A stretch of 64,000 nucleotides of DNA from Mycobacteroides immunogenum (GCF_001605725.1 NZ_CP011530.1:2418001-2482000); one strand, 5' to 3'; counted from the stretch's first letter, positions 37,206 to 46,100 are shown. A program made the numbers and translations. Notes: a model not told the origin generated them from the sequence alone.

Positions 37206-37922
37206 CTAGTCGTGCGGATGGTGGGGAAAGTTCCGCCCGGGCTGATCACGGCGCAGCCTCAGCTCGGCGAAGAGCTGCTCGGTGGCTGACTTGGCGGCTC
37301 CGGTATCCCCGGCGATGACGGCCTCGACGAGCCTGGTGTGTTCATGCTCGAACGAGCATTCCGCGCCTATTGGATTGCCGCGCATGTAGTGGTCCATCAA
37401 GCCCAGTAGCGATTCATAAAGCTCCAGGTAGAGGGCGTTGTGACTGGCGGCGACGACGGTCCGGTGCAGTGCGATGTCGGTAGAGATGGCGTCCTCGACG
37501 TCCTGGGGTGCGACCTGCCGGGGTGTCCACAGTTCGTTGCGGCGCCGCAGCAGCGCACGCAGCTGCTCGATGTCATCTTCGTCACGTCGCTGGGCGGCGA
37601 GGCCTGCGGCGGTCACTTCCAGGGTCTGCCGCAGCTCGATGAGATCGCGATCGCTGGCGGCGGCGAAGTAGTCGGCGATGGCCGCGCCGCTGCCGCCGAG
37701 GGACAGCACATAAGTACCGGAGCCTTGGCGTCTTTCGAGCATGCCGGCATGGACCAGGGCCTGGACGGCCTCTCTAATTGTGTTGCGGGAAGTCCCGGTG
37801 AGCTCACACAATTCAGGTTCGGTAGGGATGCGAGCACCGATGGCCCAGCGTCCCGACCGAATCTCCTCGCGGAGTTGTTCGGTGACCTGGCCAATCAGTG
37901 TCTGGCGACGGACCGGCTGCAT
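37206..37922 (-). CDS. GntR/FadR-family regulator
   Basis: The first 75 residues are a GntR winged helix (ELTGTSRNTIREAVQALVHAGMLERRQGSGTYV). The rest is an all-helical FCD ligand-binding domain (EVTAAGLAAQRRDEDDIEQL; HRTVVAASHN). The 238-residue protein is the first gene of an operon with PCuAC and the peroxidase, and is divergent from an MFS exporter, so either or both may be its targets. The ligand is not known. Confidence 0.9.
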   Translation of the reverse strand: MQPVRRQTLIGQVTEQLREEIRSGRWAIGARIPTEPELCELTGTSRNTIREAVQALVHAGMLERRQGSGTYVLSLGGSGAAIADYFAAASDRDLIELRQTLEVTAAGLAAQRRDEDDIEQLRALLRRRNELWTPRQVAPQDVEDAISTDIALHRTVVAASHNALYLELYESLLGLMDHYMRGNPIGAECSFEHEHTRLVEAVIAGDTGAAKSATEQLFAELRLRRDQPGRNFPHHPHD

Positions 37923-37963
37923 GACGGCTCATCGTAGCGTGCGGTGGATATCACGTTGAACTA

Positions 37964-37979
37964 ATTCATCCATTCATCC
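37964..37979. repeat. Tandem ATTCATCC pair in the GntR/MFS divergent region
   Basis: The octamer ATTCATCC occurs twice without a gap in the 93-bp region between the divergent gntR and MFS genes. A complementary GGATGAA at 38007-38013 overlaps the MFS ribosome site (GAGGAGGA). This could be an operator or could fold over the ribosome site. Confidence 0.4.
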
Positions 37980-38015
37980 TATGATTTGCCGGGCTGCTTT
38001 TGAGGAGGATGAACG

Positions 38016-39260
38016 GTGACCGCGACCCTGCGTGACGAAACCCATGCGATCTCGGCTTCCGCACTGAGGCGCGGGCGCTTGATGGTGCTGGCCGCGATCC
38101 TGCTCTTCGCGCTGTGCCTGCGTTCGGCGGTCACCTCGTTGAGCCCGCTGCTGACGCAGATATCGCATGAGATCGGATTCGGTTCGGCGGTCATCGGTGT
38201 GTTCGGGATGCTGCCGACTGCCATGTTCGCGGTGGCGGGACTGATTACACCCGCGCTCACCGAGAGGTTCGGCCTGGAACGCACCACGCTGGCCGCGGTC
38301 GTCGCCACCGTCATTGGGATGGCCGCGCGCACCGCGATGAACTCGACCAGCGGGCTGTTGGTGCTGTCGTGCGTGGCATTGCTCGGCATGGGCATCGGCA
38401 ACGTGGTGATTCCTCCGCTGGTCAAGCGCTACTTCTCTCATCGCGTCGCGCTGATGAGCGCGGCCTACCTCACGGTGCTGCAGATCGGTACCACAGTTCC
38501 GGCCCTTACCGCGGTGCCATTGGCCCAGGCTTACGGATGGCGGTTCTCCCTGGCGGCGTGGGTGCTGGTTCCCGTCGCTGCGCTGTTGCCATGGATCGGT
38601 GTGGTCATCGCGCGGCGCGGCCACGATGTCGAAGACCATTCCGCTGATTCACATCCCGATTCTTCTGCCACCGGGCAGGTTTGGCGCTCACCGCTGGCAT
38701 GGGGCATGGCCGGCATGTTTGGCATGACATCGCTGGTGACGTATTCGATGTTCACCTGGATCCCGGCGATCTTGACCTCGGCCGGTGGTAGCGCCGCGTT
38801 GGGCGGCGTGATGGTAGCGCTCTTCTCGGCAGTGGGATTCGTTGGCACGCTTGCCATCCCGCCATTGGCCGCGCGCATGCGCAATCCCTTTGGGCTGGTG
38901 ATCGCGTGCCTGGTGTGCTTTCTGATCGGGTTCGCCGGACTGTTGTGGCTTCCGATGACAGCGACCGCCGTGTGGGTGATTGCGCTCGGGTTCGGTCCGT
39001 CTACCTTCCCGTTGGGGCTCACACTGGTGAATCTGCGCACCCGTACGCCGGCTGGCTCGGCCGCCCTGTCGGGCTTCACTCAGGGAGTCGGCTATGGGGT
39101 CGCGTGCCTGGGCCCCTTGCTGTTCGGCGTGCTGCACGATGTGAGCGGCGGCTGGTACGCGCCGTTCGGCCTCCTGGTTGTCGCGATCACCGTATTGGGT
39201 ATCGGGGCGTTCCAGGCCTGCAAGCCCCGGATGCTGGAAGACACCTGGAACCGCGGCTGA
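38016..39260 (+). CDS. CynX/NimT-type MFS transporter
   Basis: This 414-residue protein has 12 predicted helices and the N-terminal pattern of the CynX/NimT group (LRSAVTSLSPLL, GLMGT-like GIGNVVIPPLVKRYFSHR in helix 4). Family members export cyanate, 2-nitroimidazole or other small solutes. It starts with GTG 38016 after a strong GAGGAGGA site. It is divergent from GntR and probably regulated by it. Confidence 0.85.
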   Translation: MTATLRDETHAISASALRRGRLMVLAAILLFALCLRSAVTSLSPLLTQISHEIGFGSAVIGVFGMLPTAMFAVAGLITPALTERFGLERTTLAAVVATVIGMAARTAMNSTSGLLVLSCVALLGMGIGNVVIPPLVKRYFSHRVALMSAAYLTVLQIGTTVPALTAVPLAQAYGWRFSLAAWVLVPVAALLPWIGVVIARRGHDVEDHSADSHPDSSATGQVWRSPLAWGMAGMFGMTSLVTYSMFTWIPAILTSAGGSAALGGVMVALFSAVGFVGTLAIPPLAARMRNPFGLVIACLVCFLIGFAGLLWLPMTATAVWVIALGFGPSTFPLGLTLVNLRTRTPAGSAALSGFTQGVGYGVACLGPLLFGVLHDVSGGWYAPFGLLVVAITVLGIGAFQACKPRMLEDTWNRG

Positions 39261-39305
39261 GAGGTACTGCGAGGTACCCGTACCGGACTTGCGGCGCTTC
39301 CGGAC

Positions 39306-39322
39306 TCACGGTAAATCCGTGA
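39306..39322. terminator. Hairpin between convergent MFS and DoxX-like genes
   Basis: TCACGG-TAAAT-CCGTGA forms a perfect 6-bp stem with a 5-base loop in the 68-bp gap between two stop codons, as expected for a bidirectional terminator. There is no clear T run. Confidence 0.5.
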
Positions 39323-39328
39323 CTGTGG

Positions 39329-39718
39329 CTACTTGTCGGTCTTTGAGGGCCGCAAAGCATTGATCGACAGCACGGCGTAAGTCGCGAGCAAGGAGCTCGC
39401 GGCGAGTGCGTTGAAGCTGAGATCCCGGGCCCTGGCGTGAGCGCCAACCGCAAGTGAGAAGTAAAGCGTCAGCATCACCAGGGTCAGTTTCGCGATCGCG
39501 GGTACTCGGGTGCCGATGAACAAGCCGGCCGCCGAGGCCCCTTTCACCAGGGGAAACAACCACCGTCCCTGCTGCGGAAACTGCACTGTGTCCAGGCATT
39601 TGGTGACGTAGTCAATGGGGCGCACACACAAGGCCGCGTCCACGGCTTGGAAGGTGGCCAGCAGGGTTAGGGCGCGCGCTTGCTGCGAAGTCTCGATCAT
39701 GCGGTTAGTAGAACACAT
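39329..39718 (-). CDS. DoxX-like small membrane protein
   Basis: About 129 residues with four hydrophobic segments, in the pattern of DoxX-like proteins (FQAVDAALC, FPLVKGASAAGLFIG, PAIAKLTLVMLTLYFSLAVGAH). The function of such proteins is not well defined; some belong to redox or membrane-stress complexes. Two start codons compete: ATG 39718 (AGGAAA upstream) and ATG 39700; a longer frame to 39841 looks non-coding. It converges on the MFS gene. Confidence 0.6.
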   Translation of the reverse strand: MCSTNRMIETSQQARALTLLATFQAVDAALCVRPIDYVTKCLDTVQFPQQGRWLFPLVKGASAAGLFIGTRVPAIAKLTLVMLTLYFSLAVGAHARARDLSFNALAASSLLATYAVLSINALRPSKTDK

Positions 39719-39942
39719 CCGAGCCGAGTTTCCTAGGGAACAGGGCAGCTTCTTGTTCCCAATCATGTTGGCATACAGGATATTTAGGTTTACCGTGCAC
39801 CACGCCACGCACCGACTCGGTCGCGGGCGATGAATTCGCACGCTGTTTGCTAACAGGAAACACGTGGGCGCTAGAGGATATTCGCGTACGTTGTTCTAAC
39901 TAGAGTACGTCACAGGCCGAGAATTGTTCACCTACTACTCTA

Positions 39943-39968
39943 TGTTAACCGACTCAGAGTGTGTTAAC
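39943..39968. repeat. Paired TGTTAAC motifs upstream of the MmpL gene
   Basis: TGTTAAC occurs at 39943-39949 and again at 39962-39968, a 19-bp period of about two helical turns. Both contain the palindrome GTTAAC and lie just before the chosen mmpL start, so they could bind a dimeric repressor. No regulator candidate adjoins except the SARP gene. Confidence 0.35.
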
Positions 39969-39977
39969 GTCCCCAGT

Positions 39978-42275
39978 ATGCAGCCAATGGTGGACCGCAC
40001 GAACGCACAAGGACTTCTCGGAGTGGTTGCTGGAATAGTGCAAAAATCTCCGAAACTATTGGTTTTCCTTGGAGCTTTGTTTGCCATCTGCGCGGGTATC
40101 TACGGCCTGCCGGCCAGCCAACAGCTACCTGCCGGCGGCTACGACGTCCCGAACTCGGAGTCGATGCAGGCTCAGCAGATGTTGCAGGACAAGTTTGGAG
40201 TCGGCGGCAATCCGATCTACTTCACTGTGACCTCTCAGAACGGGGCTGCCGATGCCGCCGCGTTGGCCGCGGGACACCGGGTACTCACCGCGCTGAACGA
40301 ATCCCCGTATATCCGGCAGGTCACCTGGTGGGGCGCAGTGCCCGCCGGCGCTGCGAACCCGCTGCTGTCCAAGGACGGTAAGACGGGGCTCGTGGCGGCC
40401 CGCCTTGAGGGGGATGACACGGATGCGCCTGCGCGCGCACGTAACCTGGCCGATCCCCTGATAGGAGATCGCGATGGTGTCTCCATTCAGGCCGGAGGGC
40501 AAGCCCTCACCTACGACGCCGGAAATAGGCAGTCGCGCGAAGACCTGATCGTCATGGAAGTCATCGCATTTCCAGTCACTTTCCTCGCGCTGGTGTGGAT
40601 TTTCGGCAGTCTCGTCGCCGCGCTACTCCCGCTGGCTGTTTCCGTGTTCGCGATCGCGGGCACAACGGCGGCCCTCAGTGCTCTAAATTTAGCCACAAAT
40701 GTCTCTATTTTTGGCGTTAACGTAGCTACCGCGCTCAGCTTGGCGCTTGCTATCGACTACACCTTGTTCATCGTGAGCAGGTACCGCGAAGAACAGTCGG
40801 CGGGTGCGACACCGGAGCGCGCATTCCATGTGACGATGCTGACCGCTGGGCGAACCGTGCTGTACTCGGCGCTGACGATGGCGTGTACGGTCGCGGTGAT
40901 GCTGGTTTTCCCTCAGTATTTGCTGAAATCCCTCGCATACGCCAGCTTGTTGAGCGTTCTCCTATCTTTGATAGGTGCTCTGGTTCTAGCTCCTTCTTTG
41001 CTATTGATCCTGGGCCACAGGCTGGAGCGTTTCGACATACGCAAGGGGTTCGGCAACCTTTTCAAAACCGGCAAGGTTGGTTCACAGGCAACCAGCGATC
41101 GTGTTTGGGCTCGTATCGCCGCTTTTTCCACCAACCGGCCCATTATTGTGGTGGTAATGGTGGGAGCTATCCTTCTGCTACTAGGGCTACCGGTCCTCGG
41201 GATAAAGATTGCGTATCCCGATGACCGTGTTCTGCCGGCATCGCAGACGGCGCGTTTAGCGGGCGATATTGTGCGCACTGAATTCAGTCAGAATTTCACG
41301 GCGGATACGCGAATTCTGATTGGAGACAATGCGCCGTCGCGTGCAACCATCGACGACTACGCGATGAAGATCTCTCAAATCCACGGAATTCAATCGGTCA
41401 GTGCCCCGAATGCGACATTTGTAGACGGCCATCGAGTGGGCCCCGGCGATGCCGGGCGGGCAGGTATTGACGGCACCGGTGCCTATATCTCCTTGAGTAC
41501 GGATACCGATCCGTTCAGTGATCTGGGCAAGCGGCAGCTGGAGGCCATTAAGAGTGTGCCCGCGCCCGGCCCAGTGCTCGTGGACAGCTTGGCTCAGCGG
41601 AACCTGGACAACATCGGCGGGATCACGGACCGGCTGCCGTTGGTCATGGCCGCCATCGCAGTGGTGACATTCGTGCTGATCTTCCTGATGACGGGCAGTG
41701 TGATCTTGCCCATAAAGGCACTGGTGATGAATCTGCTGTCGCTGTGTGTGGCCTTTGGTGCCTTGGTGTGGATCTTCCAGGATGGGCACCTGGGTGGCCT
41801 GGGTACCGTCGCCACCGGCCACTTCACCGCGTTCATCCCGCCGCTACTTGCTTGTATCGCCTACGCACTGGCCATCGACTACGAAATATTCGTTCTCTCG
41901 CGGATTCGCGAAGCTTGGCTGGTCTTGCCCGACAACACCCCGAACCGCAACAAACAGGCAGTGGCGTTCGGGCTCATTCGCACAGGCCGAATCGTTACGG
42001 CCGCGGCCACCGTGATGATCGTGGTGTTCATCGCTATCAGCGCAGGCCAAGTGGCATTCATGCGGGGTCTCGGAGTTGGCCTGGCTGTTGGTGTGGCAGT
42101 GGACGCATTTCTGGTCCGCCCATTGCTGGTTCCAGCGTTCATGCAGCTGATGGGACGACTGAACTGGTGGGCACCGGGTCCTCTTGCCCGCTGGCATCAG
42201 CGCTGGGGTCTGGTCGAAGAGCCGGAAATTGCCGCCGAACCGGTAGTGGCACGCGAGCCGGACCCGGTGCGCTAG
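39978..42275 (+). CDS. MmpL-family RND transporter
   Basis: MmpL proteins use the proton gradient to export lipids or siderophores. This protein has 765 residues from ATG 39978, with 12 predicted helices in two halves and a soluble porter loop after helix 1 (about 45-190). The proton-relay Asp-Tyr pairs appear in AIDYTLFIVSRYREE and AIDYEIFVLSRIREA. It lacks the large second periplasmic loop and long C-tail of some MmpLs, resembling the MmpL11-like, YdfJ branch. In-frame starts at TTG 39924 and ATG 39942 are alternatives; no good ribosome site is seen for any. It lies before the SARP cluster and might export that cluster's product. Confidence 0.87.
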   Translation: MQPMVDRTNAQGLLGVVAGIVQKSPKLLVFLGALFAICAGIYGLPASQQLPAGGYDVPNSESMQAQQMLQDKFGVGGNPIYFTVTSQNGAADAAALAAGHRVLTALNESPYIRQVTWWGAVPAGAANPLLSKDGKTGLVAARLEGDDTDAPARARNLADPLIGDRDGVSIQAGGQALTYDAGNRQSREDLIVMEVIAFPVTFLALVWIFGSLVAALLPLAVSVFAIAGTTAALSALNLATNVSIFGVNVATALSLALAIDYTLFIVSRYREEQSAGATPERAFHVTMLTAGRTVLYSALTMACTVAVMLVFPQYLLKSLAYASLLSVLLSLIGALVLAPSLLLILGHRLERFDIRKGFGNLFKTGKVGSQATSDRVWARIAAFSTNRPIIVVVMVGAILLLLGLPVLGIKIAYPDDRVLPASQTARLAGDIVRTEFSQNFTADTRILIGDNAPSRATIDDYAMKISQIHGIQSVSAPNATFVDGHRVGPGDAGRAGIDGTGAYISLSTDTDPFSDLGKRQLEAIKSVPAPGPVLVDSLAQRNLDNIGGITDRLPLVMAAIAVVTFVLIFLMTGSVILPIKALVMNLLSLCVAFGALVWIFQDGHLGGLGTVATGHFTAFIPPLLACIAYALAIDYEIFVLSRIREAWLVLPDNTPNRNKQAVAFGLIRTGRIVTAAATVMIVVFIAISAGQVAFMRGLGVGLAVGVAVDAFLVRPLLVPAFMQLMGRLNWWAPGPLARWHQRWGLVEEPEIAAEPVVAREPDPVR

Positions 42276-42290
42276 CGGCCTGTTGGCCGC
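42275..42290. terminator. GC hairpin between convergent mmpL and SARP genes
   Basis: GCGGCC-TGTT-GGCCGC is a perfect 6-bp GC stem with a 4-base loop beginning at the mmpL stop codon and lying before the SARP stop. It fits a bidirectional mycobacterial hairpin terminator without a T tract. Confidence 0.55.
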
Positions 42291-42316
42291 ATTGGGCCCT
42301 AGGGGGGCGCGCACAC

Positions 42317-43069
42317 TCAGGCGGTGGCCCACCGAGTATCGGTCAATGCGCTGCGCAACGACTTGGACGGCGCCACCCTGAGCTCGTCATAGAGAAGCTT
42401 CTGCACCTGGCGAAAGATGTGGGCGGCTTCGGCATGGCGGCCGAGCATGCGGAGAGCCACGATGTGGCTCTCCCAGATCTTCTCGTTGTACGGCATCTCC
42501 AATGTGAACTGGTGAGCGACAACCGCAGCCTTGTGGAAACGCTGCAACGCCAGGTAGCAGTCGAGCAAGACTTCCTGGGCAAGCTCCTTGTGGGAGTTCA
42601 GCTCACGCAGGAACCCCTGTGCCCGGGCACTTTCGGGCATGGCGGCAAACGGAACGCCCCGCCACTGTGCCAGTGCGTTCTCCAGCATTGCCACGGCAAT
42701 GGAAGGAACCTTGGTTTGCAATGTGACGGCTTCATTTACCGAGTCGATAAATTGATGCGCGTCTACATCTCGGCGGTGAATATCGAGGAAATAGCCGGAT
42801 CGGCCTGCTGTTTGCAGAATATCGGAAGTCGCGCCTTCGGTATGGAGCCATTGTCTTAAACGGCGTACATGGGCATGTAATGCGTTGATTGTATCTTTAG
42901 TAGTCTCATTAAGACCGAGTTCCTCAATCAATTCATCACGCTGCATGACCTCCCGCGGACGAATGGCGAGCAATGCCAACGCGCACTGAAGTCTTACCCC
43001 TGATGGGATGCAGATTCGGTCGGTGACCCTTACCTGAACGGGTCCCAACAGATCGATTTGTGCATGCAT
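42317..43069 (-). CDS. SARP-family pathway activator
   Basis: SARPs (AfsR/DnrI group) switch on secondary-metabolite operons. This 250-residue protein has the minimal layout: an OmpR-type winged helix (residues 1-95, LLGPVQV, RLQCALALLAI, LHAHVRRLRQWL) and a bacterial transcriptional activation domain (about 100-245) of paired helices. There is no ATPase or sensor domain. It is divergent from a 16-gene run whose first gene carries direct repeats of the SARP type, so it very probably controls that run. An EmbR relative is the other option, but the FHA domain of EmbR is absent. Confidence 0.88.
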   Translation of the reverse strand: MHAQIDLLGPVQVRVTDRICIPSGVRLQCALALLAIRPREVMQRDELIEELGLNETTKDTINALHAHVRRLRQWLHTEGATSDILQTAGRSGYFLDIHRRDVDAHQFIDSVNEAVTLQTKVPSIAVAMLENALAQWRGVPFAAMPESARAQGFLRELNSHKELAQEVLLDCYLALQRFHKAAVVAHQFTLEMPYNEKIWESHIVALRMLGRHAEAAHIFRQVQKLLYDELRVAPSKSLRSALTDTRWATA

Positions 43070-43093
43070 CGATAAGGCCCCCTACAGCTACCA

Positions 43094-43107
43094 GGTTTGG
43101 TTAAACC
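43094..43107. promoter_or_regulatory. GGTTT/AAACC inverted repeat before the SARP gene
   Basis: An inverted repeat (GGTTT-GGTT-AAACC) lies 25-38 bp before the SARP start, in a likely promoter or operator position. No cognate regulator is identified; the TetR gene at 56894 is one candidate. Confidence 0.3.
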
Positions 43108-43238
43108 CATGGTCATGTTTGCGTATTGAGCTTAGCCGTAAACGAAACCCATGTCATCTTGAGGATCGGCCAGGCGGTGTCGGGAAAATGACTCTGACAA
43201 GTAGCTGCACTGCACCTGTAGTACCTATATCGACCATT

Positions 43239-43264
43239 TCAGAGACAAGTCAGCATCGTTTCAG
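43239..43264 (+). promoter_or_regulatory. Putative SARP operator: three TCAG repeats at 11-bp spacing
   Basis: TCAG begins at 43239, 43250 and 43261, exactly 11 bp apart; the outer two sit in the longer identical octamer TTTCAGAG. Direct heptamer repeats in 11-bp phase are the known binding pattern of SARPs, which bind as head-to-tail units on one face of the helix. The repeats are about 60-85 bp upstream of the aldehyde dehydrogenase start. The rest of this 253-bp gap shows no gene. Confidence 0.6.
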
Positions 43265-43322
43265 AGGGCTCTGGCACTGTCCTGCCGAAGGTCGGAAGAG
43301 AACCACGGACAGAAGGGCACAC

Positions 43323-44945
43323 ATGACGATCAGCGACACCGCGCCCGCGGCGACACTGGTCTCCTACGGGAGCTATATCGGTGGCGAACAAGTAACTGAC
43401 GACCGGTGGATATACGTTGCTGACCCACGTGCAGTGCTTGAAGATTCGTTTGCTACTTTGACTCTGAAGCGACGGTTGGACTCCGGTGAGCAGCAGTACA
43501 GCCCGGACATGACGGGCATCGTGGGCCGAGTCGCCGTCGGCACGGACGCGCAGATGCGCGCCGCCATCGCGGCCGCGGCCCGGGCCGCCAAGGTATGGCG
43601 CGCGGCCCCACTGCAGGTGCGGGTGGATGACTTCCTCGCGCACCTGGGTGCGCAGATTCTCGGCCAGCGGGAGAAAATCGAGCAGATGGCCCTGTATGAG
43701 GGTCATCCCCGGGAACTGGTGAAATGGGAAGTCTCGGGCTGGCTGGCCACCACGACCCCGCAGTCCAGAGACTTTTACCGCAGCCAGCTGTGGTACGAGA
43801 CGTTCGACGGGGACTCACGGCGCATCGTGCGCCGCTGCGCCGACGGCGTGGTGTGCATCAATCCGCCGGCGAACGCGCCCATGTCCAGCGCAATGCTCGC
43901 GGCCACCAGTGTGATGGCGGGCAACGCCGTGGTTATCCGTGCGCCCAGGTCTGTACCGCTGGGTGTCTTCTACAGCATGATCGAGATCATCGCCCCTGTC
44001 CTCGAGGCTGTCGGGGCGCCCGTGGGCACGATCAACGTGGTCTGCTCCGAGCCGGCACCGGCTTTCGAGCAATGGTTGGACAGTCCGCTGGTCAACGACA
44101 TCATGTACTTCGGGGCGGTCGAGCCCGGGCTCGAAATCGAGCGCCAGTGCGTGGCGGCAGGTAAGAAGCCGATCCTCGAACTGGCCGGCAACGATGTCGT
44201 CGTGGTGTGGTCGGACGCCAATCTGGACTACGCTTCTGATGCTCTCCTCGAGGCGTTCTTTGGCTCCGGACAGCTCTGCATGATTCCCAATCTTGTTGTA
44301 GCTCATCCTGATATTGCCGATGATCTCATCGCTCTGGTCATCGCGAAGGCTGCGGCCATCCGGATTGGATACCCCGACGAAGACGGTGTGCTGTTATCTC
44401 CGGTGCTGCGGCACGACAAGTTCCACAGCGTCCTGGGCGACGCTCTGGACAACGGGGCTCAGTTGTTGGCCGGTGGCGGTAGCGTGCATGTCGACGGCTC
44501 TCCGTCGGAGACCGGAATGTTTTTGCAGCCCACGGTTATCCGTGTCGATGGGCTGAAAAACTCACGCAGAGTAAAGGCTGTCGAACACGAGACCTTCTTT
44601 CCCTTGCTGCCGATCGTGGTGCCGGACGGCAGCGACGGCGACTTCACCGTCTCGACGGTCGTCGACTTTGTGAACACGAACCTGTATGGGCTGCGCAACT
44701 CACTATGGTCAAGTAGCGCAACGATTATCGATACGTACGTGGCGAACGTCACCAATACCGGCATCATCAAGGTGAACGAATCGCATATCGCGTTCGGTGC
44801 GCCGCTGCCCACGCATGGTGGAACCGCCCTGACGGGTGGGGCATTCGGCGAGGCGAACTATCCGGCCCTGCGCACTTCCCACATCCAGGGTGTGGCGATC
44901 TCCTACACCCCGCATCCGCCGCGGCACTACAAGGAGCAGTCATGA
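43323..44945 (+). CDS. NAD(P)-dependent aldehyde dehydrogenase
   Basis: This 540-residue protein oxidises an aldehyde to an acid, or works with CoA. The catalytic Glu is in ILELAGND and the nucleophilic Cys in FFGSGQLCM, so the site is intact; the NAD motif ANAPMSS and the conserved TNTGIIKVNES region are also present. The start is ATG 43323 with AGAAGGG upstream; the frame continues further upstream without support. As first gene after the putative SARP operator, it opens the cluster and overlaps the next gene by 4 bp. The substrate is unknown; an amino-aldehyde made by the amine oxidase downstream is a reasonable guess. Confidence 0.87.
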   Translation: MTISDTAPAATLVSYGSYIGGEQVTDDRWIYVADPRAVLEDSFATLTLKRRLDSGEQQYSPDMTGIVGRVAVGTDAQMRAAIAAAARAAKVWRAAPLQVRVDDFLAHLGAQILGQREKIEQMALYEGHPRELVKWEVSGWLATTTPQSRDFYRSQLWYETFDGDSRRIVRRCADGVVCINPPANAPMSSAMLAATSVMAGNAVVIRAPRSVPLGVFYSMIEIIAPVLEAVGAPVGTINVVCSEPAPAFEQWLDSPLVNDIMYFGAVEPGLEIERQCVAAGKKPILELAGNDVVVVWSDANLDYASDALLEAFFGSGQLCMIPNLVVAHPDIADDLIALVIAKAAAIRIGYPDEDGVLLSPVLRHDKFHSVLGDALDNGAQLLAGGGSVHVDGSPSETGMFLQPTVIRVDGLKNSRRVKAVEHETFFPLLPIVVPDGSDGDFTVSTVVDFVNTNLYGLRNSLWSSSATIIDTYVANVTNTGIIKVNESHIAFGAPLPTHGGTALTGGAFGEANYPALRTSHIQGVAISYTPHPPRHYKEQS

Positions 44946-46084
44946 TCCTGGAAACCACCGGTACCGCGTACGAAATCACGGAGAATCTGTTGCCGGGAAT
45001 CCTCGACGCGCTCGCGGAGGACCCCCTGCGTGAGCTGGAGTCGCCGGGTAGCCGCGGAATCGAGATTTTCCGCAAGTTCAATGGGCCTGCGCTGGTCATC
45101 CCCACGGCACATTCCGGGGTCGGCGCCACCCCCTTGGAAACGGTGGCGGTGATGCGTGCGATCGCCACCAAATCGCCATCGCTGGCGGTAGCGACCGCGA
45201 TGCACCATTTTTCGGTCGCTACGTTGTTTACCTTGGCAGATAGCCTGCAGGCCAGCGGATTTGAATGGGCGATGCTGGAGGTGATCGCATCCCAGCGCAT
45301 GCTGGTCTCCTCTGCCTTCGCCGAGGGCAGTCCAGGGCAGAGCGTGATCTCGCCGACTGTCACGGCCCGGCGGGCGGCAGGCGGTGTGATAGTCAACGGT
45401 TCCAAAAAGCCCTGCAGTCTTTCGGCATCCATGGACTTTTTGTCAATGAGCATGGCTCTACCAGCCCAAAACGGAGCTGCCCCGGAGACTGTCTTCGCGC
45501 TGATCCCCGCGCAAACCGAAGGCGTCACTATTCATCCGTTCTGGGGTACGGACATCCTGGCCGGCGCGGAAAGCGATGAAGTCCGTCTCACCGACGTGTT
45601 CATCGACGACCAACTGACGGTGCCGGCCAACAACGAGGGTGGCGCCCTGGATTTGTTGCAGACGATCGGATTCGTCTGGTTTGAGCTGTTGATCACCAGC
45701 TGCTACCTGGGGGCGGCTACCGCCCTGGCGGAGAAGGTGTTCCAGCGACGCCGGGCCTCGTCGAGCGTGCTATCGGAGCTGTCGGTACGTCTGGAGACGG
45801 CTACCTTGCTGCTGGAGAGAGTCGCGATGCATTTGCAGTACGAAACGGTGGACAACCGTTCCTTGGTGGGCGCCCTCCAAGCCCGTTACGGTGCGCAGGA
45901 CGCCATTCGTGATGCCGCGGCGCTATCCGTGGAAGCCCTTGGCGGAATCGGCTTTATCAGCTCGAACGACATCGCCTACCTGTCGAGCGTCTGCCAATGT
46001 GCGCCCTTCCATCCGCCCTCACGGCTATCGCTGGCCGACGCTCTGGCGCGCGCGGTCATCGGCGAACCGCTGCGCCTGGACTAG
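44942..46084 (+). CDS. Acyl-CoA dehydrogenase-like flavoprotein
   Basis: The 380-residue protein follows the acyl-CoA dehydrogenase fold: N-terminal helices, a flavin-contact region (SSAFAEGSPGQ), a beta domain (GGVIVNGSKKPCS) and a C-terminal helical part with EALGGIGF. The usual C-terminal YEGT segment, which carries the base in many members, is replaced by a Cys/Pro-rich stretch (CQCAPFHPPSR). It may therefore use another base or catalyse a different flavin reaction. ATGA overlap with the aldehyde dehydrogenase gene points to a common transcript. Confidence 0.82.
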   Translation: MILETTGTAYEITENLLPGILDALAEDPLRELESPGSRGIEIFRKFNGPALVIPTAHSGVGATPLETVAVMRAIATKSPSLAVATAMHHFSVATLFTLADSLQASGFEWAMLEVIASQRMLVSSAFAEGSPGQSVISPTVTARRAAGGVIVNGSKKPCSLSASMDFLSMSMALPAQNGAAPETVFALIPAQTEGVTIHPFWGTDILAGAESDEVRLTDVFIDDQLTVPANNEGGALDLLQTIGFVWFELLITSCYLGAATALAEKVFQRRRASSSVLSELSVRLETATLLLERVAMHLQYETVDNRSLVGALQARYGAQDAIRDAAALSVEALGGIGFISSNDIAYLSSVCQCAPFHPPSRLSLADALARAVIGEPLRLD

Positions 46085-46100
46085 GGGAGAGGACACCAGC

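Noticed and set aside
39785..39810. Possible iron box (TTAGGTTTACC) before the DoxX-like gene
   Set aside because: Only the left half matches; about 10 of 19 consensus positions.
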